Shown: positions 49,701-61,700 of the stretch, piece by piece | How the letters are laid out: each line of letters begins with the position of its first letter | How positions within the stretch are numbered: position 1 is the stretch's first letter | From: Galbula dea | Taxonomy: Eukaryota > Chordata > Aves > Piciformes > Galbulidae | Assembly: GCA_013399015.1 (NCBI GenBank) | Contig: VWZX01005770.1 | Span: forward strand, 1,150,698 to 1,214,697 | Direction: 5' to 3' | Length of the DNA stretch: 64,000 bases | Notes under the pieces: model-generated | Database searches by the model: none | What the model was told of the DNA's origin: nothing | The model's input: the letters and a program-made list of their open reading frames with translations, nothing else | Program-made: the position numbers and the translations under genes

Positions 49701-52700
49701 AATCTGTAACAGTTCACAGAGGAAACTGGGGAAGACATCAGGCAGTTTATAGTACAAGGACTTTTCTCCTGAACAGAGCCCAGCCCTTGGGGGTTTGTAT
49801 TGAAGGCTGTGCATCCTGCACCAGGATTCTCTTCTAAATGCATCTGTGTGGGCAAACTGATGGCAGTGACAATGCCAACCCCCTCCAGCACCCAGCACTT
49901 GCAGGATGGGACTAACCTCCTCTGCAAGACCCAGAGGTTCCCAGAAGGGATCCTCCTGGACAACAACAGAAGAACTCATCCTATCAGTACATCCATGGGA
50001 GAACATCAGCAGGGACCATATATTATAAAAATATAAAATACTACTTCTAATACATAGCAGCAGCAGTGTATTGACTCAGCCTTTAAAACATATCACCATT
50101 TTTTCAGTTCTCTGCAATTCATAAATTAGATCCACTACTACAAGAGTTGCCAATCTTTCCTTCAACTGAAGAGAGACTGTTGACTTTTGCAGAACAGAAA
50201 CATTTCAACAGAAATAAAATTACATCCTCAGAGGAAGCTGGAGCGAGTACTGCCCTGGTCTGGCACCAGCACTACAAGGAATGTCCTCTGCATGGGTCAT
50301 TCCTCAGGAAGAAGGTTTTTCTCCTTGCCAGACCTCTACTTCCTCAAGCAAGGACCTTTTACTGCACTACTAAAAATAAATTACTTTAATTAGAATTATA
50401 GAATAATTAATTAAAAAAGAGTGTCAGGAACACCTGACACAACAGACATACAGTGAACTCTCCAGAAGAGAAGCTAGTGCACTATTCTTTCAAAGGACAG
50501 GCCAGAGAGATGAAAGCAGATCCTTCAAGACCACATGAATCAAGCCATCCTTCTGCTCTACTGCACTGCCTAGGTTCAGCTCCCACTGAAGTTCATAACA
50601 CCTTTTGGCCAAGTCTGTAACCCACACATGGCACAAATGCTGTGCATACATATTAATTTGAATAGTTTCCTGCAACCCACCTCCACATACAACAGCACAG
50701 CCTGGAGAGCAGCAATGGCAAGCGGGCAACACCTTGTGCCTTTCTCTGCTGAAACCTATCATGGCATCAGTCCACATTTTCCCAGAGATGGGGGCAGCAT
50801 GGTAGATGCAGATGTGCAAATCAAGGAAAAGACAGACAGGTAGTAAAAAAGCTGCCATGTTATCACCACCTGAGGTGACATTGAGTCTTGTTTCATAATC
50901 AGGGTTGTACATGGGAACCTCATGCAGTGCTAAAGCAATTCGAATGTCACCGAGTTTGTTCTTGCATCTCTAGAGGAAAAGAAAGCAATACAAAACCAAC
51001 ATATCTTTAGATTTTAACCTATATAGCTGTAGAGTTTAGACTGTAAACACTTTGTGACAGGAGAACACAGTACAGATCTGACCCTAAATAACACTGAAAA
51101 AGTGCAAAGTTAACTGTATGGAAGTTGACAGAGTTACAGTGATACAAAACCAAACTGTTCCCGAGATCAGAAGCAGGCCCTACGTCCTTCCTTGTTTGAA
51201 TGCAGTCTCTCCCATTTTGAGGAGCATGAGGTGGTTTAAAACTGAGATTCTAACATACAAGAAAATAATATGATACAATTCTCTTTAGATGTTGTCATGC
51301 TATGAAATAGCTGTATTTTTAAACTGCAGTTGTGAAGAGGAGGGAGCGGTTTCAGACTGGAGCAAAGATTAACCTCTTCTCAGTGCATGTGGTACTGCAG
51401 GATCCAGGCACAGAGCAGCTCCTCTCAGCAGTCTGAAACCACACAGTGCTCAGAACTGTCCTCCTGTCCTCAGCATTGTACCCTCCTTCCCTCCCTGCAA
51501 AAGCTCTGCTCTTACACCCTCTCCCCAAACCTACGTGTACGTCACAGTAAGCCCTGGATCGCTCATTATTGCTGAACGCAAGATAAAAATAATTAGTAGG
51601 AAGTCTTTATAGCTGTAAGGCTGCATCTCTGCACAGTGCATGTAGTCATTTGCAGGAAGATGATGGGAAGGGAGTAGTAGGGTATATTTGTGGACTGATG
51701 GCAAAGGGAGCTCTGCAGCACACTGTCTCAGCAAATACCATTTCACAAGCATGAGATGAGATCAAGATAATGACTCCTATTGCATCTCTTAGCATATAGA
51801 GCATTCGAAGCACAGGGAAGCCAGCAAAAACTCCTCATCCCTACGAACAGAAAAATACATCCCAAGTTCTGTAAGATCTGAGATTCCTATCTGCTGTTGC
51901 AGAGCGCCATCCCTGCTATTCAGCTGCTGTAATTCATACTGCTCTGTCACCTAGCAGCAGGATGGACAGGTTAGGGTGACTGCTGACCTTCCCCAGAGAG
52001 TACTGATGCACATGGAGAGACCACGGGAGCAAGCAGTAGCTCAGGAAGGGGCACCCTTCTTTACTTTATATCAAGCAGACTAAAAATGATGTTTTCTCTT
52101 TGGTGATCTGATAGTCCGTGCAAGAGGAGTTTGTTTTGGGGGGTTTTGGTTAGACTCTGCACTGGGCTGAGGGGGCTCTTTTGAGCAAGCTGCTTGCAGA
52201 AGAGAACCCTGCATGACACTAGGATGCTGTATCCTATGGAAAGCTTGGACCCCATCGCAGATTTCTGAAAGGGTCTGGCACATCTGGCCAACCTGACTGG
52301 TGAGGTCAGCCATTCTCTGACCAATGACATGCATGCTGTCTGCCATGTCTCTGTGAATAGCCACCAGCTCCTGGCAGAACTGCCTGAACAGGTCTGTTTG
52401 CTGCATGTGGGAACGGAGAAGCTGGCAATCGAAGCTGGAGAGAGGTGGGATCCTTGTGCGGGGGTGCCGGGGTCTGGAAGATGAGGTGGTGCACGCAGAT
52501 GGACGGTGCAGTTCCTCCCTTTGGCTAGTAGCTTCTGAGTGCTCTGATGAGGAAGCAGTGCGGAGGAAGGAGAGCCCAGAGAGCTGGTTGATTCCTGCAC
52601 TGGCTTTCTGCAGGGATGAGAAGCGGTGTTCCTGAGAAGTGCCTGGCATCTCTTCATCTTCATCAGCTTAAACAGAAGAGGAAGCGTGAATTATTAATGT

Positions 52701-55700
52701 GAAACCACAACTCACAATTCTGACTTCTGTTTCATGGAAACAGCACATGGAAAAAGGGTTTTCCCCCCTGCCCAGTCTACCAGTTGAGAGAAGCCCGTAG
52801 CCCCTGACGTGTAACTCAACATGCACATGCTGCAACATTAGCACCCTGGGTAATGAGGTTAGCCGTAAAAGGCCTAAAGAGTGTCCAAACCCAGACAACC
52901 AAGAAGGAATACAAGCTGCCATGGCATCCTGTTCACAACACTGTTCATTACTAGAATGTAAATCCATTTCAGACAGTAGTAATGACTTCCCTTTCCCAAA
53001 ACCAAAAAGAACACTCCAACATTTTGGTGGGACAAAGGCTCCTGGCCTTTGCTCCAGTTTCAGAACACCCTGACACATTCAGTTCTTCATGCCAAACCCC
53101 TGCTCCCATGTCATTCTTTACATCCTCCACAATGAGAAAAGCACAGATGTAGTATTTGCTGCTCATCAAGTCTGTAGTGCAAAGTCACTGGGTGGCCTGG
53201 CATCACTAAGGTAACCAAGCAGTCAGGCGTAGCAGCAACAGGACCCTATGTTAATTGGGCAAGTATACTTGATGCAAAACCAAAGCAAACACCATGGCAA
53301 ACTTCTCATTAGTCTGATAAATACCTAGTCACGGGCCAGTTCACAGATACAAGCACACTGAGAGGAAGAAGGGACGATACTTCACCTGTTGCAACTGCCT
53401 ACTCTCTTGTTGCACAATCTGTATTCATTTTACCTCTGAAATAGTGCAACTGGCTTCCAAGATAAGAGGCAAAGAATGACCAAGTCACACTTAGTACATT
53501 CTTGATGATTTTTGTCCTTGCTTTTCCACTAACAACATTACTTCAGATACAAGACCTAATGCAGTAGGACGGTGTCACCCATGAAGTGTTAGTTGGCTCA
53601 GTTCCCAGTAAGTTATCTCCTCTTTCTTTTCTTTGTACCCCTAAAAGGTCACAGACCAAGGAGCTGCACCTCCACACAGAAAACCATATGTAGACAGCTG
53701 GGGAAAGAATCTGCAAAAAGAAGCTTGTGGTTCACCACTGGAAGGTGTCTGAGAATTATGATTTAAGAACATTAACTTAGAAAGCAGGGCCAGTAGATTA
53801 TTTTAAAAACAGTGAAGGAGGGAGTCAGTATCATCCACCTTTTCCAAAGCACTTGTGCTGAGCCTTCAGACCACTAGTGAGCAATCATTAGTGGCCCGGC
53901 CTCTGAGCATAAATGCTTTTGAGCACCCCCAACAGCCCTCATGGAAGATGGTTACCATGCAGTGATCCACTAGTCTACCCTTAGAAGACAGTATGGAAAA
54001 GGACTAGACAAAGAGATAAAGAAGATGATCTTAACTTTGAAACAGCTTTCCCTTAATCCATCTCAACATCCCAGTATCAACAGAGCAGGCTGTCTTGAAA
54101 CCAAATACGATAGCAGGACCTGGCTTGACAGGCAACCCAGCATCTCACAAAACACACAATGCTCTTCTGGTGTCAGTCTGAGATATGCAAGCACAAGACA
54201 AAGAGGTGTTAAGGCAATGATACTTACAGCTTGATGACGGGCTGTCAACCACATCCAGATCCGCTCTCCGGAAGCCGTGCATCTGGCGTGACGAATGCAG
54301 CGTCGACTCGATGGCTCTCTCGTGGGCGGTCAGGACGATGGCCGAGGGCCGCCCCATGCTGCCGGGGCTAGAGAGGGACCTCTGCATGAATGCCAGTTTG
54401 TCCTTCGTCCTTCTCTTCATGTCGTCCCATCTGTGTTTAACGTCTTTTACAGACCTGGGGACCTGGCTGACTGATGTGATCTGCCTGGCTATGCCTTCCC
54501 AGATCTTGTCCCTGTCAGCATGGGATAGACGCATCGTCTCCCTCCCAAACAGCATGGCTTCGTTTCGGGTCACCTCACTGACCAGAATGTCCAGTTCTTC
54601 CTTGGAAAACTTGGGCTTCCTCTTTCGTTTGGTCATGTTCCTTGGGCTGAACGTCCCACAAAGCACAATTGGGTAAAAGGATATCAGTGCAAAACATCCC
54701 CCTGCATCCAACCACTTGGCCAGTGCAGCACTTGGGCAGAGGAGCTCGGTGGGATCCAGCTCCCCCCACCCGCAACAACCTCTCCATTTTCCTCAATTGC
54801 ACCAGGGAAAGGCAGCCGGTTTGTTTTTTAAGAGGCAATTTTCAAGCTTAAGAAAAAAAACATCAAGCAACACTAGTGTGAAGAAGCCTCCTCAGCTTTC
54901 CAGCTAAAATGAAATTTTGCACTTTGTCTGCTACCCTGACTTAAGAATGAGAATTCTCGTAGAGCCTCACAGCATTCGCCGTGGTTTGTGCACAGAATCA
55001 TAGAATATTAGGAGTTGGAAGGGACCTCGAAAGATCATCTAGTCCAAACCCCCTGCCACAGCAGGATTCCCTAGACAAGGTCACACAGAAGTGCATCCAG
55101 ACGGGTTTTGAACATCTCCAGAGAAGGAGACTCCACAGCCTCTGTGGGCAGTCTGTTCCAGTGCTCTGTCACCCTCACTGTGAAAAAATGCCTACGTGTA
55201 TTCACACGGAATCTCCTATGCTTCAGCTTACAGCCATTGCCCCTTGCCCTGTCAATGGGCTCCACTGAGAAGAGCCTGACCCCATCCTCCTGACACACAC
55301 CCTTCACATATTTAAAAGCATAGATGAGATCACCCCTTAGCCTCCTCTTCTCCAAGCTAAAGAGACCCAGCTCCTTCAGCCTTTCCTCATAAGGAAGATG
55401 TTCCAGCCCCTTCATCATTATGGCTCTGCGCTGGACTCTTTCCAGCAGTTCCCTATTCTTCTTAAACTGAGGGTCCCAGAACTGGACACAATATTCCAGA
55501 TGGGGCCTCACCAGGGTAGAGTAAAGAGGAAGAAGAACCTCTCTTGACCTACTAACCACACCCCTTCTACTACACCCCAGAATCCCATTGGCCCTCCTGG
55601 CCACAAAAGCGCACTGCTGGGTCATGGTCATCCTTCCATCCACCAGGACCCCCAGATCCCTTTCCTCTTCACTGCTCTCCAACAGGTCAGTCCCCAACCT

Positions 55701-58700
55701 ATACCCATACACGGGGTTGAAAAAAAGCATGAGAACTTGCAATCACGTTGAGGAATTAGCTTCTAAGGTGATACTGCTTGAAAATGGGTTCTTGAGGAAA
55801 TCTAGAGGCCTGAAACACACCTTATTGTGTCTACCTGACACAACATGCAATGGACACTTTTACACCACCTCCTCTGTTAAAACTTGCAGTATGTCAGCAG
55901 AGGCTACATCAAATTGGATTTTTTTCAGAGGAGGAAGGTTTGGACTAGACTCACAGACAAGTTCTGCAAATTGCTTTTCCCAAGGAAATCTTGGGACCAG
56001 AGGTGCTGCACATCCAGCATTTGCCTGCTTTTCAGTAAGCCCTTGTTTCACCCAGAAATGGTTGCTGTTTCCCATTGTTCTCCGAAAGAATGAGGCCACC
56101 CACTTGTTTTTCCTGGCTAGGCTTTGGTGTCAGTGCCGCTGACAGGAGCCTGCACCCAAATCCTGGTGCTTCAAACAAACAAGTCGTAGCCTCAGCCCAC
56201 TGAGAATAGAAGGCAGCCATACTGAGACCAAGTAGTTTTATGTTCACTTTTCCAGCCACAGTCAAAGGAAACTTTAAAAATAAAAAAAACATTAGTCCTA
56301 ACTGGCTTTTTGNGGAAGGAAAAAATAAGACTGTGAACATGCAGTTGTGTACATAAACAAGGGAGGATTACAGGGAATGGAATCATCTGCAGCCTGGGCA
56401 AGGGACACTTCTGTATAACCATGCAGAACAGCATGGAAGAGATCAGAGGCCACAGAGGATCAGAACTGCTAGGAAAACAGTGTATGCCTTCATACAAAAT
56501 GACTGCTTTTACAGCTCTTCAAACAATTAAAACCAGGGATGTCAGGAACCTTTTTGAAGGAGGTCAACCCTTGTGGTGCTCACATCATACAGGTCTTAAT
56601 AGTTTAAAAGGAAGTTCTCAGATAGAAATCTACATCACCATGGAGATATGATGGAGAACACACTCATATGAGGTGGAAGACTTCAGTGTCATTATAAATT
56701 GACACAAAAAGCTGTTGCTACAATCACAGAAAATTAATGTTTAAGAAGGATATTGAGATGTTAACATACAAGAAGTAAGATATCTTCATGGTTGGACATC
56801 TAACAACTGTAACTCTGAACTGACACCATGGGAGGGAAAACCTATTGGCTTCCCTGTGTGTTGGTTTTCTTTCTGTTTATGGTCCCAAATTAAATGAAAC
56901 CAATAGTAGATGGTATCTCTGGTTTCATTTATTTTGAGACCTATTCTTACGATCTTTGCAATGAAAGGGGAATAAACACTGCCTGGGATAGCTCAGACCC
57001 TCCTCTTAAAAAAAATACATTTAATCCTAAAACTTTGGCTGAATGCATTCTCTCTCACAGGTAGACTTTAGCCACCTCAAAACACTTTCTGAAAAGTTGC
57101 TATAAGCAAAGGTCTCAGCATTTTTCCTATGTGTCCCATGTTTGTGATGGCCCTGCTAGCACCTGCTCAGAAATGGGTGACTTCCAGCACTGCTGTGGCC
57201 CAGCACAAGAGAGGTGGTCTGGGATGCACTTGTGTGAAAGGCACTGCTGGGCTGCAGACTAAGAGAGATCTACAGAAAGGCAGAATGACACCTGTCAGCT
57301 GTTGTTGCAATTTCTCTTTAGTGCTGTGACACTGCTGTTAATGAATCTCACTGACACTGCTGCCCTCCATTGGGTAAGCATCAGAAGCTGCTAACCTTGG
57401 GTAAAGCTGGAAAACCAGTATGAAATTCTACTCAAATCTAGGCCACATAGAGGGAGAGCTGGGAGCTAAGTGCAAAGATGCATTTCACTGGGACAAAAGT
57501 AAATGCACCCTTGAGATACCATTTTTTATGGGGGAGGGGGGGTGGGCACAAGGGGCATGCAGGGAAGATGGTAAGGAAACAACAGAGAGCCAGCAAAGCA
57601 CTTGCTACACTGACCTCAAGATAAAAAAGAATCAAACCAAACTTAAAAGGAAAAAGGAGCTCTCCCAGTTGAACACTGGAAGAAGGAAAAAGGCTCCGTG
57701 GAACACTGAGCAAGGGAACATTGGCCATTTGATTTTTATCACATTCAGCAAACCTGGGCTTCACTTCTGTTCTCTGCAGGGACCCACAGCCGCACACACC
57801 AGTGCCTCCATGTGGTGGAAGTAAACATCTACGGACAAGCTGCTCTGCTGACAAGGAGGAACAGGATTTTGGAAGGGGTCTCTGCATCAAGGTGAGCTGG
57901 TAGAACAAAAGTCCCTCTGGAGTGGCTCAGAGCCGCTGGCAGGGTCATGAGACCTGCAGCCAAGCTGCTCCAATGGGGAACTAGAGCCTTCCCAGACAGG
58001 GTATCCCATCAAGAGTGCTTAGGACAACCTGTGGACCTTGATATTCAGATTTCAGGGTCTCCACTCATCTGCTGCAGCATGACTTGGGTCAAAACTACCT
58101 AAGATAACTTAAGTGTTCCAACAGCAAAGTCACTGTGCAAAGAATCATGAGTTCTGGCCAGTTTTAATCACAAATTCAATTAACATTGTGTTCCCAGCAA
58201 GCAAATTAACCTCCTCCCAATAAAAATGCAGACAGTATTACTGCCAGAGGGATCTTTCTCCCCTCATGCATTTCCTGTAGCATGCAGGATGTCCTGGGGA
58301 GCAGTCACTGATATTTGGAAGTGCCTCTGTGGAGATGCTGTGTGTGTTTGGGCAAACTCCAGAGGAGCTCCAGCTGTGGGTTTGTGAATTTACACTTTAG
58401 CCCAGGTCAATCCAAAAGTGCTTTAAAAACAAATGTCAGGTTGTAAAGCAGATGAATAACAGGCACTTAATGACCACCCGACAAAGATGTCAACCAACTC
58501 CACTTTTCTTGGTCTTTAAGAAACAAATATGAGACTTTTCCTAGGGCTCTGAAGTAGTTTTTTACAGGGATCAGTCCTGCAGTGCTTTAGAATCCCTTTG
58601 CTCTACATAAATTTCAGACTCTAACAGGTAAAAACATGTGGTCCACTTGCTGTGAGGAAACAGAGGCCAGTTTATGAAGGTCAGCAAAATGACTCCTGGT

Positions 58701-61700
58701 GGCTTTGACTCTCCCTGAACACATGGGAAGGCATAGTAACCCTGACTTGTAACAAACTGTTATTTTTAAAAGGTCCTATAAAGTTAAAATAGCAGCTCAG
58801 TTCTTAAAAGATCTGCTGATCTAAGTTGGTCCTGCTTTGAGAGGGCCATTGGAGCACCTGACCAGAGCTCCCTTCCAAGCTCTATTATTGTATGAAGATC
58901 AAACTGTAGACATCTCCATCATGAGGAGATACAGGAGGACTTACAGAATAGTCTTGCTCCCCATGACCTCTTTATTACTATGTTTGTAGGAAAAGGGGAA
59001 GAGAGAGGAAGACAAAGAAGAAAGAAGTAAGGAAGTCTAGCACCAGCCTTTTGATATGGGCTGAGGGGATAGAGGAACTTGAACTGTGCCAAAAGCCTGA
59101 GAACTCAGGTACTCACACCTAAGAAGACTATAAATACCCAAACTAGCCTGGAATCCCCATACAGGAAGCACTTCAATAACTCAGTTAGGCACCACCAATT
59201 CACTGGTACTTCCTATCCTGCATCTCAGTCTGGGCCAAGTGATCCATATACAGATGGATGCTTCCTGGACTTTCTGAATTACTTTAATTATTTAGTCAGA
59301 TCAATTTTGTTTTTCTTGTATGCCCCCAACAACTCAGTAACACAATTTCCTCAGAAGTAACCAGGAACAACAGCTAGCTCTGCACCATCCTTCAGAAGCC
59401 CCAACAACCCCCACCACCAGTACTTTATGCTTTGTGTCTGAGGAAGTACCAATTTTGTGTGAGGTTTGCTGCAATTAGTAATAATCAGTAACCCTGAGCC
59501 CCCAGGAAAACAAAAGCAGAGGAAGAGGTTGGCACAGATCCCTGCAGGTCAAAGCCAGGCAATTTCACAAAGTACTGGAAACAACAGTGCTTTCCCCTGG
59601 ACAGAGATGAAGGGTGCACTACTCTTGTGTCAGTGGGCAGCTTAGGAGAACACGCTCCCAGCATCAGGAGCTGTCTCAACAGACTGAGGAGGGAAAGGGC
59701 AAGAGGATTTCACCATTGCAATGCCATCTGCTATACTTCCTAGTCCTTCCTCCCTGACATCCACTGCCCTGGGTAAACAGCCCCTTGGCATTAAACCAGG
59801 AAGTGCTGCAGTGTACACACTGTCCTCAGTGGGAACATGAAAACAGACTCAAATATGGTAGTCAAACAACAAAAACAATAGCCAGACCTACAAGAAGAGA
59901 GAGGAGTCAGCCCAAGCTGCCCTCCCCATGCCATACCCACCTACCCAGAGGGTGAGTAGATCTGTTTTGCAAAGCACTCCATCTGTGAGTGATGGCAAAG
60001 AGCACCATCTGAAAAACAAAAAGACTGTCTACAGCGTGCTGGAGTATGGTTTCTGTGGGTAACCTCTGTGACAGATCAGGTTCTCGCACAGGGTATCAAA
60101 TACACCTCTATCTGAAAGCTGCTAACAAACCCAACCAAGGTGTTTTGAGGAGCACTATCTCCACTTGAACTGTCAGTCAGACTCTACATGATACTGCTAG
60201 GAGAAGCAATTTTCAAGAGTCAAACAAGAAAGATCACTGGTAAGACTGGTATGGCCTGGACAGGTCCTTTGATACAGACTCCCCAGGAGAGCTGCACATT
60301 CCTTTTCCGCAACACTGTAACCTCCTTGCCTTCCAAGGCTGGACAGAATGGCCTAGACCACACTAATCTCAAGACTTAACTGTGGCAAATACAAGTTTAG
60401 ACAAGAACATTCTGTTCTCTGGTGCTGGGACCATAAGCAGTGCTTAAATCCAGGCACCAAGCTTATGTTTGTGGCAGTAGGAAGAAGAGTTCATCATAGG
60501 ATTTTTGCTTTCTAATACTGTGTTTTTCCCCAGTTTCACTGTCACCCAGATCACATAAAGATCCAAATCTAAGCAGAAAAATCTCACTCTGATTTTTTAA
60601 CTCTACATTCTTTACTTCAAGATGTATGTCCTCCTACTTATCTGTCCACAGTACCATTGCTTCTGTTTGGGAGAGCTCCAGCCTCAGCCGAGGTCTAGTG
60701 TGTCCTCTCATTCATCAGTGAACAACTCCAACAGCTGGAATTCTTACAGGAAAATGACATCTTTTGCTGAACTTTATGAACATAAGGGTCAGAACAGCTG
60801 TCGTCCATGTGAAGACTCAAATGGAGCAAAATTGGTGCAACCAGATTTGACCAGCTAGGTCAGCATTGCATCTACCTGTACTTCATATTCTCTCTTGCCT
60901 TAGTCAGTGACGACCCCAGATATGCACCCCAGATATCCAGGCCAACAAACCAGTCCATTCCCACACTGCTTTAGTCCTGCATGAAATGCTTTCTTGACAA
61001 CTGCTTCCCAAATCAACCCCCGAAAGCAAGGTTGGGCTGACTGTGGGACTGCCCTGTTCTGGTGACTCACCAACTACACAAGGCACTTTAGTGCTTTGTC
61101 TCCAAGTCAGGAGGCTGCAGGAGTGACCTGCATTTTGCAGATATATGCCAAGACTTGAAGCACTACAGTAAGTTCTCTTACTGGCACAGTTAAACCAGAG
61201 CCATCCCAGTTCCTGACTGGTATTTGGGTTCTGCTCTGCTCAGGTTCTCATTGCCGGCAGAGGGAGTGCAAGCACACGCATCGGCCTTTGTTCCGAGCAG
61301 CAGCAACTCACTGGTGTCTCCCCTAATACAGTAAAGTTGCCACCACCAAAGACAGCTGCCACAGACAACTGTTTCAAGGGAAGCCCAGAGAGAAAACAAA
61401 AGAATCACTTCGTTCAATGTCTGTCCAATGGGAAAGGACAAAAACAACCCGACCAGGATCAAATGCTACTTTGGGGATAATGCAAAGCATTTTGCAAATA
61501 TCTGAACATAAAATAAGAAAAATAATAAAAGAAAGGAGCAATATCTGTCAGCATTTTTAAGAGTGGATATATAAGAACATCTTTATCATTTGTCTTCATT
61601 CCAGACAATAGCCATCCTCCATACACACATCCTTGTTTTAGTCTCTTCACCCAATCTGACTCCAAAGGATTCTTACCACAATAAAGATCACAAGAGCATA

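Noticed and set aside
52061..52663. 200-codon frame in the second exon of the nested gene
   Set aside because: A different frame from the one that joins exon 1 in phase. The joined frame gives the helical tail, so this is a shadow.
54637..54711. Upstream in-frame Met (54711) as start of the nested Myb/SANT protein
   Set aside because: Adds 25 residues unlike the family's basic start. The Met at 54636 begins directly with MTKRKRKPK in good context. Not excluded.
57420..57908. Overlapping + (134) and - (156) codon frames in PRDM11 intron 2
   Set aside because: Neither has recognisable motifs or plausible splice signals tied to a gene.
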